A stretch of DNA of 64,000 bases from Botrytis cinerea B05.10 (GCF_000143535.2 NC_037312.1:806001-870000); one strand, 5' to 3'; shown: positions 35,770 to 47,614, counted from the stretch's first letter. A program made the numbers and translations. The notes: generated by a model not told the origin, from the sequence alone.

Positions 35770-37852
35770 ATGGCATCTTCTGACGACTCTTCGGATCTCT
35801 CCTCTGTACCATCTGACGATGAAAGTTTACAATTAACCAAAAAAGATGGCATTCTTAAATTCTTCTCAAAGGCCCCAAAACCAACTGCTGCACGTAAAAT
35901 TGAGGCTTCTCCACCACGACCAAAGAGAGAGCCATCACCACCCCATGAATATGTCTTAGCAGACAATCCAGATATCGCCGTACGTATAACTCTTATCGTC
36001 GCGTACTAGAGGATTTTACACGTACAAATCGCGTGGTTGCGGTGTTCAATGGTCGCTAACACAAATTCTATGCAGTTTATCGTTATGTTCCGTGCCCGGT
36101 TCACTGAAGTGTTCCCAAAATCCCTACCCAACTTTGGACCTCAAGAACTAGAGCACGCTGTTGTTGGTACTACGCCTGGAGAGCATGCGGAGCAATTTCT
36201 TTGCGCATTATTGGGGCTTCTCTTAAATAGAAAGCAGGATGTGAAGTAGGTCATATTTGCGACATATGTGCTGTGGCTCGCATTACTCCGCAGTTTCTGC
36301 AGAATCAATGGCTAATCACTTATCGAACATAGAGCTGGACATTATAACCGTGCTCTGGAGGAGGCCGTTCAAACACATAAACTACAATGGGCGAAGGACT
36401 GGGAGAGCAAGAACCCTCTATCTGGAGGGGCAACATTCACTTCTATGTCTCCTACAGAGCGGGTAGGTCGCTCATACAATGTCTACGGAAGGATTGGGCC
36501 TTGCTGATTTTGAATTATAGCTTACTCTGTTACGTACCCTCATACTCTGGTCTTTAGCCTCCTCCGATGTGGTTAAAGGTATGATTACAGCCTCCTACAA
36601 GCAAAATCGCCATGAAGATGATTTGAACCAACCACTTTCTGTACAGCCATGGGGATCAGATGCCGATAGACGTCGTTACTATTTAGTAGAAGGTCTGGAC
36701 GACACACATTTTAGAGTTTACAGAGAGAGCAACCATACCGGCTTGAAGAGAACTTGGTGGAGCGTTGCAAGTGATATTGATGAGTTGAAATTGTTAGCTG
36801 AGAAACTACTCAAAGACGATGGTGGCCAAAAAGCCCGAACGCTGAGTGGGAAAATGCTCGCGGCAGTTCCACGTTTTGAGGCGACTGAAGAGGTATGTTT
36901 TTCCTAGTATCGACACCTTCTCCCATTTTCAAGATTACTAATAATGCCACAGAAACGAAAGAGAAGAGAATATCGTCAAGCTCGTAAGGAGCAATTTAAA
37001 CGTCCTGAGCCAAACTTCTCGATGTATGAAGGTCGTACCAGAGGAAAGCGCATGAAGTACACGTATTCAGACGATGAAGATGAGGTCTTTTCTGACACTA
37101 CCGGATCCCGTCGTTCTACTCGAAACACTGGCAGCCACACCCCAGCTGAGCCAGCGGGGCCTACTGTTACGTTAAGTGGTCGTCAGGTCAGATCTCGTGT
37201 TGGTGGACTGTATGGTGAAAGCGTTATCGGTGGAACGCATGCTGTTGCAGATAGCCGTGGAGATGTCGAACTGGATGAGGAGTCAGAAGATGTGACTTCT
37301 AGACCACGCCGTGCTGGTGCTTCCAGTCGTGGTCGCGATTGGGCTTCTAAGGGAAAGCACATTGAAGGTTATAATTCAGTGGATGAGATGGACGACGATG
37401 AGGAAGATGATGCTAGTGAGCAAGATTATGGCGATGATGAGGAAGACGATGATCAAGTATCGCTAGCAAGCGATATTGAAGAGCCCGAAGAGGAGACCGA
37501 TGAAATTGAACAAATGGACGATGACGAAGAGAAGAAGAGTTTAATTGTCAAGCTCCCAGTCAAAACTCCAACCCCGGAGCAAAAATCTACGATCAAACTT
37601 CATCTAAGCCCAAAGTCCAAATCAAATTCGGACATCGTGGCTCCCCGACAGGATGTAAGCCCATATACACCTACAGAAGTCACCAGTGAAGGGAAGGCTA
37701 TTTTGGCCGAAGCCGATAAGAAAATGAAGCCGATTTCCATCACGACGAAATCAATACAAACTCAACTCTCGCCTACTCTCACTTTCCGTGGTAGTCCCGA
37801 GAAAGCTTCCACCCTACCACCATCAATCAATGTCGGCTATGGTGGTTCTTAA
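35770..37852 (+). CDS. Acidic WHIM-like chromatin-associated protein
   Basis: Five exons (35770-35979, 36076-36245, 36333-36462, 36521-36892, 36953-37852) encode 593 residues. After a Ser-rich start there is a helical segment with FIVMFRARFTEVFPKSLPNFGPQELE, then TERLTLLRTLILWSLASSDVVKGMI, then PWGSDADRRRYYLVEGLDDTHFRVYRES. This order resembles DDT/WHIM modules of ISWI-associated and RSF1-like chromatin proteins, where the WG..DRRRYY part corresponds to the motif that contacts linker DNA. The C-terminal half is basic (KRKRREYRQARKEQFKRPEPNFS), then strongly acidic (residues around 435-490), which suits a histone-binding nuclear protein. The precise family name is uncertain. It converges with the ATG43-like gene. 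Confidence 0.82.
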
Positions 37853-38365
37853 TGTTATAATACTTGTTCATGATAGCGGGTATGGAAAAAGGTGTTATTA
37901 TTGACAAAAGGCGTAAAGATAAAGGGAGGGTGGCTTGCTTGGGTGGGAGCTACTAAAGCTGATTATTGGGTATGATTGTGTTCTTCGATATGCATAATTA
38001 TCTTCCAAGGCATATTAACGTGAGTATTTATGCTAGTATTAGCTCATGACAGAATGGAGAAAATCTCAGAACTATTGCACTATAGTTTTATACGCCCACA
38101 TGTCTTCTCCATCCTACCAAAATCGATCTCCAAGAGCCTGATACTTGTAGATTGATAGATCGTGTGTTGTAATGAGATAATGCATCGAGTTGGTTCGGAG
38201 CTTTTTGCTATCCCAATACGTCAAATGCGTGCTGCACAATGTGTAGTTCCATCTACTCGAAGACCTCAATATGTACACCAGTATTGTTTCAATGAACTGT
38301 CCGAAACGCCATCCATGCAAATGCCCATTCCATCTCTCAAAACACCCCATTCATCATTCGTCAGC
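37853..38365. other. Convergent intergenic region, WHIM-like to ATG43-like gene
   Basis: This 513-bp region between converging genes probably holds both 3' UTRs. No supported frame or repeat is present. Confidence 0.5.
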
Positions 38366-39062
38366 TCAATCTCCAGCAGAAGCTTGGTTCTTATAATACT
38401 GCCCAAATCCATCAGCAACGAAAAAATTAATAAAGCATCGCAAGGGGACTCACATCCCCCATTTCCGCGGCCAATTTCGCACTCTTTCCGATCTCTGCGA
38501 TCTTCTCCTTAATCGGCCAGTTATTAACCGTGTACCACCATCGACGGACTCGGGCGCCGGCACTGTTGCCACTGAGTTTGGCGTTCTTGTTCCAATGTTT
38601 CCAGCCAGCCCAGAGAAGGGTTACGGCAATGCCTTGAATGAGTGGCATGCAGACCTAGACATAAGAATTAGCCTGCACGTTCCGAATATTTAAAATGAAG
38701 AATAAACAGATCCGGGGAAACAAAAAACATACTTGATCTCTAATCGTTATGAAAGCAACCTTCCAATACGAATCCGCATGTGCAATACTAGCCAAATAAC
38801 TCTGCTCAAATCGTAAATCGGGTATTGGTGGGAAACTCGCACGCCGTGGCAATGGTCTTATAACATCGTAGGGGATATCTTCTATTTCTTCCTCGCCATC
38901 GATACCATCTTTATCATCGAATACGTAGTCTGGATGAACAGTGACGGGCTCTTTGCTGGAGGCGGTGGTAGTGGGGTTTATGTCATGGTTCGGAGACGGA
39001 TCGCGCTTTATTGAGGCACTTTGGATTGTAGATGCTATCTCGAGGGGGGCATCGGAAGACAT
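38366..39062 (-). CDS. ATG43/DUF1770-family mitochondrial membrane protein
   Basis: Three minus-strand exons (38733-39062, 38454-38654, 38366-38398) give 187 residues. The sequence shows the fungal DUF1770 pattern: EIASTIQSASIKRDPSP, HPDYVFDD, a short acidic run, RPLPR, PPIPDLRFEQSYLASI, ITIRDQV, then a hydrophobic segment MPLIQGIAVTLLWAGWKHW at about residues 113-131, and RVRRWWYTVNNW. This family includes fission-yeast Atg43, a mitochondrial outer-membrane mitophagy receptor; transfer of that role is inference. A candidate Atg8-interacting motif, YDVI (residues 65-68), follows the acidic stretch EEEIEDIP. The last exon contributes only YYKNQASAGD. Family assignment is strong, function moderate. 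Confidence 0.85.
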
Positions 39063-40016
39063 CGCAAAATGATGGAATTTATTGGTGTAGCTCTCTGAAC
39101 TTCAAATCTGGTGGTGTTGATAGCTTTGAAGGTTGTTCGGTGGAATTTGCCGGGCTCCGAGGTTCTAATTGTTCTGGTGAAATCGAACAAAAAAAATCAC
39201 CACTGATATCAGATACAACTTCCCCTCAGTTCGATCTGATATGATTCAGTGCCATGTGTCTATAAGGTTATCTACATGTTCCATATTCTTTTATGCTCTC
39301 TATGGTCGTAGTTTGACATTCGAGAATCACAAGATTGTTGTCTAACGTCTCAATTACATGCTTCTCAAAACCGCAATACTCGTTTTGACATCAGCTACTC
39401 CAAAGGCTACAGTCTCAAGCATTCAACAGCACTCGAAGTGTCAAAGAGTCCAGACTTGCACATTAGGTGTGACAATATCCAGAAGAGTCAATGTTCAAGT
39501 GGACTTGATCTTTTGAACGATTTAAATGTTTCAATTGTGTTCAGGAAATGGAAGACCTTTCAATGTTGATGTGCAGTCCGGGCTGTTGGAATCCCTGGCG
39601 GAGCTTGCTTTCAGCAGGCGGTACTTAGTGGACCACTCACTATATTGGCAAGGTTATCGGAACCTGCAGGCGCTTGTCCCTGGTGGAAAGCTACGTACAT
39701 CACACACCTAGGCTACGTATTCTGTCTATTGGTCACACACGATCCGGACCAAATACAAAGGTAGTTGTTACTTTTGTTAGAAGTCACGTGCACATATACG
39801 AGCATGGCTGTATCATTGTACGCTAGTATATTCTACTACTTTATATATTTTACTCTTAGCTACTTACAACCTTATGAATAATACACTTGATCTATAGTCA
39901 ATAACTTTACATGCTAGCTTGAGGACTCACAGCGTTAAAATCCAGGTCATTCTCCTGATTATCCTATCTTGAATTTCCATATCTACTCTCTCATATTTTT
40001 GTTTCATTTCAATACA
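39063..40016. other. Divergent intergenic region
   Basis: These 954 bases separate the ATG43-like gene start from the start of the interrupted gene at 40017. No supported gene, repeat or regulatory motif is visible. Confidence 0.5.
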
Positions 40017-41360
40017 ATGCCTCAGAACTCTGAAAATGCTCCTTTGGGCATACCTTCCCCAAACGACAATCCCGTATCCACCAAACAACAACAAAAAGCC
40101 AACCCTGATTTGCCTGACCACCGCTACCAAGTTTTTTAGAAATCTCTGCTTGAGCACGAATACCATCACGAGGAGGCATTCATCTCTGCTAGTCTTACAC
40201 GCCTTCATCATGGAGTCTACGATGCGGGGAAACGATTGAGTCTCTATGGACCCCCACCACACAATGTCACCTTTGTAGCCGTTACTTTTGTTTTTCATCC
40301 CATGCACTCGGTTGAGTATAGGTTTAAAAGAGCTCAGATTAGCATACAAGCTTTTAAAGCTATAGGGGGGAAGACTACAAATCAACCTCTGAGGATTATC
40401 AAATTTGCTCCGCATATTGCTTTTGGCCGATATTCGACAGAGAATTTGCATTGGACTTTCTCCTTGGGTAAGTAATAGAGCTATACTTCGATGACACCAG
40501 GAACACATGAATCTGGTCGATCAGTGAGAGAAACTTAGGCATAAATCGCAGTTTCCAATAGTTCGGACTGCAATGCAAGTCCGAAACTTTATAACTTTCT
40601 TGAGACAGGCTCGCTGGTAGACTGAATAATCAACAAGCCGTCATTCTGTAGTCACAGTCTAGACTATTCTATTGAGATATCTGAGTTCGATCGTTTAAGA
40701 AACGTTTCTAACTTGCTTTCAGGTGCAACGCTAGGGGTCTCTACGCCAGCGACTGCAACGGTCACTCCATCTACTGAATACGATAGATCAAAGGTCATCG
40801 GTAATATGTTAAAGATACAGGGCTCAACTCGATCTGCTGAAGGACTGCAGAGCAGCAAACTTGTTTGGTCGCTTGAAGAGAACGAGCAACAGTGTACTGG
40901 GCTCCCTAGAGAATTCACCTTTGTCTTCTTGGTTGAACAGCCAGTAGCGAAAGCACCATTCTCTTTACAGATTGGAATCAAGCCTGTCTTCTCAAATAGT
41001 CTCAAAACTTCTAGCTTTGGCGCCGAGGTCACCGAGAGGTCTGACGTATTATCGGATGAGGTTGGACAAATGTAGGTTGCTTTTTATTAAAGGTTATAGT
41101 AACGAAAACTGTCAAGGGTCAAAGTATCTCTCTAATCAATTGTTGACCTTCGTGGCAGGTTTTCCTGCAGTCCATATGCTTTAAATTTCGCTGCCATTCT
41201 TGGGCAATTCGAAGACTTAGTGGAGCTACCAGGAAATTCCTCAAACATTCAGGTAAGATATTTTTTTTTCAATGGAGTGATTACAATGCTCACATGCTTG
41301 CAGGATTACGTTGGTACTGCTTCAAGTGTCCCCGATGCTACCCCATCGTCTTCACAGTAA
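40017..41360 (+). pseudogene. Unrecognised gene with one in-frame TAG
   Basis: Four exons (40017-40467, 40723-41071, 41159-41252, 41304-41360) join at normal GT-AG sites into 317 codons, but codon 41 is TAG (40137-40139). The frame is open on both sides: upstream NPDLPDHRYQVF, downstream KSLLEHEYHHEEAFISASLTR and GPPPHNVTF. Later parts look protein-like: IIKFAPHIAFGRYSTENLHWTFSLG, MLKIQGSTRS, SSKLVWSLEENEQQ, LPREFTFVFLVEQP and FSLQIGIKPVF, suggesting a beta-rich fold. The sequence looks like a conserved fungal family but I cannot name it. The TAG may be a true nonsense mutation, a sequencing error (CAG to TAG), a mis-modelled start, or a readthrough site. No in-frame ATG follows the TAG until one at 40300-40302, well inside the conserved-looking part. 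Confidence 0.68.
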
Positions 41361-41598
41361 TTGAGATCTTTTATCTTAATTGACACTATTGGACTAGTTA
41401 CAGTAATGGATATTCTACATTGCAACTATAATATGTTTTCTTCGGTAGTGTTCTTGACCTCTTATCATATCTGACCTGTGGTTGAAATTGATTGAACGCC
41501 ATTGATATCACTATTCCCATTATTTCATAAACGTCATTAAAGTCCATCACAGTCCATCACAGTCCTACGACTACTTCGCATATTTCACCTTGAAAAGT

Positions 41599-42229
41599 CT
41601 AAGGATAGCTCGCAGCACCACCGCCACGTTTGCTGCTCAAGAAGTGGACAGCAGTCGTTCCAACAAAACATGCCGTTGTGAACCAAAGAAAGGCTGTGCT
41701 TGCTTGAGTTTCTCGACATCTACCCGTTGCATCATCGATGGCTTTTTGAATGGTAAGTCCTCTCGGATATTTGTAGGGACTAAAGCCAAATGGATTATTA
41801 TGGTTATTAACGTAACCATAAAAGTCACCGCAGCTGCCGACCTTGATCGTTGCGGCGTATGCCTACGCAGAGATTGATTAGTAACAACTCAACAGTCAAT
41901 ATAATGCCAGGTGACTTACAATTCCACCAGCAAGGAGAAAGAATGTTGCAATTCCATCGAGAACGAGCATTATTATTCCTTGTAGAGCTTCAACAAAACA
42001 AGCTGCTACACCAATTGCTGCGATAAGAATCGCTGCTCCGCCACAGAATGCCCCGTAGGAAATGAGAGACCAGGAATGGCCCGGACCATAACCTTTGATC
42101 AATACTACAGACAAGGCCAGAACAACGGCAGCGAACAACATCTATTTAAGGTCAGTGAAACAGGTTCAGAAATACAAAGTCCAAAAAGAGGCGTACCTGA
42201 AGAACACGGAGTGCCAAAGTGACAATCAT
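41599..42229 (-). CDS. MARVEL-type four-helix membrane protein
   Basis: Three minus-strand exons (42197-42229, 41920-42141, 41599-41862) give 172 residues. Hydrophobic segments suggest four membrane helices: TLALRVLQMLFAAVVLALSV, LISYGAFCGGAAILIAAIGV, ALQGIIMLVLDGIATFFLLA, and a last one around ASTAFLWFTTACFVGTTAVH. A soluble loop with a Cys pair (GSCGDF and GRCRET) lies before the last helix, and the tail is SSKRGGGAASYP. This layout matches fungal MARVEL-domain proteins, which sit in plasma-membrane or vesicle domains; the exact role is unknown. The gene converges with the interrupted gene (238 bp gap) and diverges from UreF. Confidence 0.83.
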
Positions 42230-43306
42230 GTTGCTTTGTGTGCAGGATGCTAATTATATTGAAGTTTTAAAGTACTTATATATGAATTGATTGAGAAAAG
42301 GCCACTTGGTTGAGTACACTGGATATTATATAGTCAAGCTTCACAAAGTCTAGCAGGGAAGTGAGTCAAGGTCGCTAGGCTGAGACTAGGCATTGCCATA
42401 TCGCTGAGGATAAGATTTAAGTAACATAGGGCAAGGTAAGAATCTCATAGGGAGAACCCCGCCTCCATGAACACAGCCTGCACAGTGAGCAAGGAGTCTT
42501 ACTGAGGGATTGCGGCACAGCGTGTCATGAACTATCCCAGAATCGGTAAACAATCGACGAAACTGTTCTCCAATATCAAGTTATGAAATGAATCTTGCTG
42601 CAGTGTAATTGGTTTGGGCGCTTAGAGGTATGAATATGTGCATGTGTGACTCAGTCAAGTATAAGAAATTTTGACAGCCTTCTCGAATTAGGTAAGTGGT
42701 CCGAATTTTGACGGATGCTGCCTTGGCACCGACAACGTCGTACGTGCTGGATAGGTAGACAACACACGCCTATTTAATGAATATGCATGTGATTCATGCT
42801 GTGATACATTTCCGATGACCCAATTCTCAACAGTAAACAACATCAGTGTAGAACATCAGTAGCTCGAACGGCAGCCAGAGAAAGTCTGCAACGCGTGAGA
42901 GGATGCGCAGTGAGAGAATCCTGTACTCGTCAAAATTTCCGAAACATGGAGGAATTGAGCTGGGCCACCCTCCAAAAATACATATAAGAATAGATAAAAA
43001 TTTGCGAGTGTGCATAAGGTTTTGTGGAGATTGTTTGGTATGAGTGAGATTTAACCAGGCTTTACGGTAAAGTTCGACCAATAATCGAAATCAGTCAGAT
43101 CTTATTAGAAGTGCTTCTTTGAATTAATTTCCAAAGTCGTTCGAGAGATGAAACATTGACAAACGGCTGGATCCGTTGGATTTATAACCTAGTCTCCACC
43201 ACAGCCACACTTTAAAATATGCTTAAAGCCACTTCTGATTTGTTACTTGATATGGTTATCGGCACGCACTTCAACCACACATGTTATCTGGCGGAATGAT
43301 ATCCCA
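42230..43306. other. Divergent intergenic region
   Basis: These 1.1 kb lie between the MARVEL-type gene and UreF starts. A minus-strand frame at 42827-43081 has no family features or good splice partners, so I leave it out. No repeats stand out. Confidence 0.5.
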
Positions 43307-44278
43307 ATGAGTCTTCAAGTGGAGTCTCAGGATATAGGGAGTGAATCTCGGGATATAGAGGATGAGATTCACGAACTGGAAAAGAAACTAGCAGCTGCAA
43401 AAGCCCGATTAGGCGATCGAACTTCATCCTCTCCACCATCTAAAAATAGAGATCCGATTGCTATCGATAATGGTGAGAGCATGCTCGTCTCTTTGGATGG
43501 AAGACTTTCTAATCAACCCCTAGTCCTCTCTCCCCAGTCCAACCATTTCCTTCTCCTCCTCTCCGATTCTGCCCTCCCACTCGGTTCATTCGCCTTCAGT
43601 AGTGGTCTAGAATCCTACCTCGCGCACACAAAGCCCAGATCGTCATTCCCGGATTTCTTGGCCTTCTCACTGTCTTCCTATGCATCTACCACTCTCCCAT
43701 TCGTACTCGCTGCGCATCGAAACCCAAGAGATTTGGTTGATCTAGATGATGCTCAAGATGCATCGATCATGTGCACCGTAGGAAGACGTGCTTCGATTGC
43801 GCAGGGAAGAGCTTTGTTGTCTATCTGGGATCGATCATTTTCCTCTGCTTTGTCTACAGGGTTGACTACTTCCGCTCCGGTCGATGGGGTTGATACATTG
43901 AAGGAATTCTCCATGCTGTTGAAATCTATATCTTCCGCACCTAAAACTACATCTGGAGAAATACCGCCCGTATCAGCTCATCTTGCTCCTTTGTTTGGCG
44001 CCATTACATCGACTGTAGGAATGAGTCTAGAACAAACAGCTTATGTATTTATGTTAAGTCATGTGAAAGCATTGCTTTCGGCTGCGGTGAGAGCCAGTAT
44101 GTTTGGACCCTACCATGCTCAGAAGGTTTTGGCGAGTGGAGAAGTGCAAATAGGAATCAAAGAAGCTATTGAGAGGGAATGGAATACCAAGGTTGAAGAT
44201 GCGGGTCAAAGTGTACCGGTTATGGATCTATGGATTGGAAGGCATGAAATGTTGTATTCGAGAATTTTCAATAGCTGA
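43307..44278 (+). CDS. Urease accessory protein UreF
   Basis: This single-exon gene encodes 323 residues from ATG 43307. UreF acts with UreD/UreH and UreG to deliver nickel and activate cytosolic urease. Family blocks are visible: LLLLSDSALPLGSFAFSSGLESY at about residues 84-106, then FLAFSLSSYASTTLPFVLAAH, GRRASIAQGRALL, HLAPLFGAITSTVGMSLEQTAYVFMLSHVKALLSAAVRASMFGPYHAQ, and a C-terminal MDLWIGRHEMLYSRIFNS matching the conserved end. The N-terminal 80 residues include a coiled-coil-like stretch (EDEIHELEKKLAAAKARL) not seen in bacterial UreF. An in-frame start further upstream (43252) is possible but less likely. It is one of the few intronless genes here and ends 184 bp from the CWC2 stop. 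Confidence 0.94.
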   Translation: MSLQVESQDIGSESRDIEDEIHELEKKLAAAKARLGDRTSSSPPSKNRDPIAIDNGESMLVSLDGRLSNQPLVLSPQSNHFLLLLSDSALPLGSFAFSSGLESYLAHTKPRSSFPDFLAFSLSSYASTTLPFVLAAHRNPRDLVDLDDAQDASIMCTVGRRASIAQGRALLSIWDRSFSSALSTGLTTSAPVDGVDTLKEFSMLLKSISSAPKTTSGEIPPVSAHLAPLFGAITSTVGMSLEQTAYVFMLSHVKALLSAAVRASMFGPYHAQKVLASGEVQIGIKEAIEREWNTKVEDAGQSVPVMDLWIGRHEMLYSRIFNS

Positions 44279-44462
44279 TGGTTGTATAATTACATTATGA
44301 GATACGAGTATATTGTGTTCATATTTTTTTCTCATGGCTTCTGCATTCACAGCTGAGACAATGCTCCTATGATTGTGGCTCGTCTAAGCGACCGAATATT
44401 ATACAGTATAACATGGCCATACTACGATAGTTGGCCGACTCCTAAACTCCAATTATCCCCAT

Positions 44463-45702
44463 TTAATCACTATCACTATCATAAGCTACCAATGGTCCTG
44501 CGGATGCTGTGGGCTTTGGTTTCGTCGCAATTGACCCCTTGGCACTTTCTAATGCCGCCAAAGTACTACTGGAAAATATACCTCCACTCTCCTCTTTCTG
44601 TTCCGTCTGTTCGTAGGCATCCGCTTCGAGCATGAGTCTTTGCTCCTCTTCTAACTCGAGTCCCTGTCTACCCACCGGATTTACCGCATTGGCACCTCTA
44701 GCAAAATAGACGTCATCAGGCGCCTCATAACCTGCTAATCCAAAACCTCCTTCTATCCTCTTACGTTTTCGCGCTTCCGGGTCACGACCCTCTATTTCTG
44801 CCACAAACTCTGCAGGTAGTGCCCTTCGAACAGCTTCCGCAGCTTGCTCCTCTATTCTCCGCACCTCTCGTGCTTGTGCCATTGGATTCGGGTCGGCTGT
44901 CGCCCAGCGTACGTTTAGGATTTCATTATGGTCTAAAGATTGATGTGCCATTGCTTCTTTCGCAAACTGCGCATTGGCCTCATTGGAATATGTGATAAAA
45001 GCGACACCTCTCGTATTCAGAACACGGACTAATACAGATTAGCATATGTTCATTGCCTCATTTGAGACAGAAAAGAAAGAACTTACTCCTCTCAACTTGA
45101 CCCCATTCGGCAAAATGTCGCGCAACAATCTCTTCAATATCATCACTGGCATGTATCCTTCCCACATAAATCGTCCTATTCTGCCTCATGAAACTTCCTG
45201 TACCTCCCATATCGTCTCTATAATCCGAGTGTTTATCGCGACCAAATACATCGACGTTCGGATTAAACATATCATGAATTCCTGGTAATCGATGTAGATA
45301 TTCACATTCTTGACCTTTTGGACAGATCCCTCTTGCAAAAAATAAACAGAAGTAACTGCCTGTCACTTTGTCGGCTTTAGTGTATCCAGTATCATTCGCA
45401 ATGTTGCAACGTCCCGCAGCAGCTGTTTTCGAAAGATACTTATCCTCCCTATCACCTCCTGACCATTTGTTATACCAGATATTGAAGATAGTACCAGTTT
45501 GTGGAGGAGGCTCGCTCTTCAGGGTCGAGGGATCGACTTGGGGACGCGCTGGACGCTTTTTTCGACGGATGATTTTCTTAACTTTGCGCTCGGCGGGTGC
45601 GCCTGCTTCATTGTTCGTAGTGGTAAGGGCTGTAGAAGTTTCCTCCGGAGCTTCAGTGACTGGAGCCATGGTTGGAGGACTTGCGATTTCGACTTCGGCC
45701 AT
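44463..45702 (-). CDS. CWC2: Pre-mRNA splicing factor CWC2
   Basis: Two minus-strand exons (45087-45702 and 44463-45028) give 393 residues. CWC2 (RBM22-like) is part of the Prp19-related complex and contacts the U6 snRNA and pre-mRNA in the catalytic spliceosome. The order is Lys/Arg-rich lead, the Torus segment with FNIWYNKWSGGD, a CCCH zinc finger (C119, C127, C133, H137 within FFARGICPKGQECEYLH), HDMFNPNVDVFGRDKH, and an RRM with RNP2 TIYVGRI and RNP1 RGVAFITY. The intron interrupts the RRM just before RNP1. The C-terminal tail is Glu/Ser-rich, ending YDSDSD. Confidence 0.95.
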
Positions 45703-46564
45703 TTTGATGATAGATGTGGTTGTTATGGTTCTGAGATAGGATTGAGAGCTTCGAAAAGTTTAAGGCTGAGGTCAATGCACCGCCACATGGTTTACTTTTG
45801 TGCCACACGTCTCCATAGGCTAGCAAAGCTAGGACGCAGACTAAACTACCAGGTATATTTCCATTCATCTCTAAATTTAAAGCCTGTTAACAACATCGCA
45901 CCGATATCAGAAATATTCAAGGCCAATTCAAAAGAGTTTTTCTTCATCAGCATTTCCAAATGACATATACAAGTGTTGTCTGAGACATTCTCATTAGTTT
46001 GAGGAAGTAGGTATCGAGAAGACCCGGGTCAGTAACCTATAAGTGCTCCTTATTCACGAACTCCCCTGCTCCTGGTGAGCCACTAGCACAACCTTTACCC
46101 AGCCTACATTGCGTGATTTAACAAGCCAAGAAGTGGTCGAATTCGTTGTCTATTGGTTTCTTTTTCAGCTACTAGGTATGCATATATTTGACATTGGACA
46201 CCCAGTATCAATCTGCCTTGCGTAAAGCATTTGAGTGATTCGCTGTGTTGGTGTAAACAGTGCCACATCACTACATCATCTCGCTCAGTAGTTCTTTTAA
46301 GGCTTCCCATGTAACATCTCCGTATCCGAATTCCTATCATTCAAGCCGCGGCCGAGGTTTTGGAATCTGCGGGATACGTTCAATCTTATAACCTATTTCA
46401 AGTCAAATCATTCAATACACCAAAAATACCCAAGTGATTGCCATTGACCCATGTTCAAAAATTCGCAGCTTTTTGAATGTTAATACCTTTGAGCCTTGAA
46501 TTGTGTTGAATATTGGTAGAAACACCAACCCGGTCCGGTTACTCGCCCCTACAGACTGCTCATT
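45703..46564. other. Divergent intergenic region
   Basis: These 862 bases lie between the CWC2 start and the DUF7730-type gene start. They should contain two promoters. No gene or repeat is supported. Confidence 0.5.
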
Positions 46565-47614
46565 ATGACGTCCAAGCAGATGCCCTCTTTTCTCGCCTCC
46601 GCTCTCGTTGTCCTGCTAGGAGTCGTCTGTTTCCCAATTACCTGTTGTGTCATCTGCACAGGTGGCTTCCAGCCATCTAATACCCAACGAATTCAGGAAG
46701 CACGAAGAAAAGAGGTGGCCAAAGCCCGTAAAAAGAAAATCAGGGATCAACCCAGGCCCTTGGAAGAGAGGAGAAAGCGAGAACTATCTCTCGAGTCCAC
46801 CGAACGGAGGAGGGATTTTGCCAATGTATTTTCGACTTGGAGGAGAGATAGAAAAACACCGGCACGCCTCCTTCAACTACCACCCGAGATTCTGGAAAAG
46901 ATTCTACTGGAGGTTCTGGGCGGGAACACATTTCATCTAATCCAATGTCGTCGTCGATTAGGACACATTCGCTGTAAGGAGCCTTATGATGTCGACCATG
47001 CAGCCAATTCTCAATACGATATTGTACGCTCCTGCATTCCTAGTGCCCAAAGACGAAACTACATGGCATCTGAATGGATGCGCTACTATAAAAGAACGTC
47101 CTCCCCATTCTACACACGTTCTGATTCTTGCCTCGCTGTTCTTCTCACATGCCGCCAGTTATACAACCAAGGAATTCCCGTTTTGTATTCCTGCAACACG
47201 TTTGATATCAATAATCCCGAGACATTACTTTACCTTTCACAGACCGTTATTCCATCAAGGCTCAAATCGATAAAATCTCTACAAATAGATGTTAATGCAT
47301 CTATGGTTACTGCAAATTCGAGCCTGCTTCGCCCAATAGTAAAGTTTTCGGGATGGAAAATGTGTTTAGAGATATTGGAAGGATTGGAAGGATTGCAGAA
47401 CTTAAGGTTGAGGATGGACTTCGATCTACTGCAATGTTACAACAATGACTTTTTTAGCGATGAGCTGATCCAGAAGTCTTTCGAAGATATGCTGGAGGCT
47501 ATCAAGCTTAGTTCTCTGAGAGGACTGAGAAGATTCAGCGTCGAGACTAATAGTCGGGATACCAAAGGTGTTGAACAGATGGCTGAGAGTGTGCGTGGTA
47601 TCATTTGTGCTTGA
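46565..47614 (+). CDS. DUF7730-type fungal protein with N-terminal membrane segment
   Basis: A single open frame of 349 residues starts at ATG 46565. The first 35 residues contain a hydrophobic stretch (FLASALVVLLGVVCFPITCCVICTGG), either a signal anchor or transmembrane segment. A long basic linker (KEVAKARKKKIRDQPRPLEERRK) follows. Then comes an F-box-like start LLQLPPEILEKILLEVLGGNTFHL, a block LAVLLTCRQLYNQGIPVLYSCNTFDINNPETLLYL, and LRSLRLRMDF-like repeats. This combination (LP.EIR/L..I, LL.TCRQ.Y.E....LY..NTF) is the common filamentous-fungal DUF7730/F-box-like pattern. The function is unknown; family members are highly expanded in this group of fungi. No intron is needed. Confidence 0.85.
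   Translation: MTSKQMPSFLASALVVLLGVVCFPITCCVICTGGFQPSNTQRIQEARRKEVAKARKKKIRDQPRPLEERRKRELSLESTERRRDFANVFSTWRRDRKTPARLLQLPPEILEKILLEVLGGNTFHLIQCRRRLGHIRCKEPYDVDHAANSQYDIVRSCIPSAQRRNYMASEWMRYYKRTSSPFYTRSDSCLAVLLTCRQLYNQGIPVLYSCNTFDINNPETLLYLSQTVIPSRLKSIKSLQIDVNASMVTANSSLLRPIVKFSGWKMCLEILEGLEGLQNLRLRMDFDLLQCYNNDFFSDELIQKSFEDMLEAIKLSSLRGLRRFSVETNSRDTKGVEQMAESVRGIICA

Noticed and set aside
39927..40508. Minus-strand frame of 193 codons
   Set aside because: It is antisense to the first exon of the gene at 40017-41360, which joins to further exons at good splice sites. The minus-strand translation has no family features.
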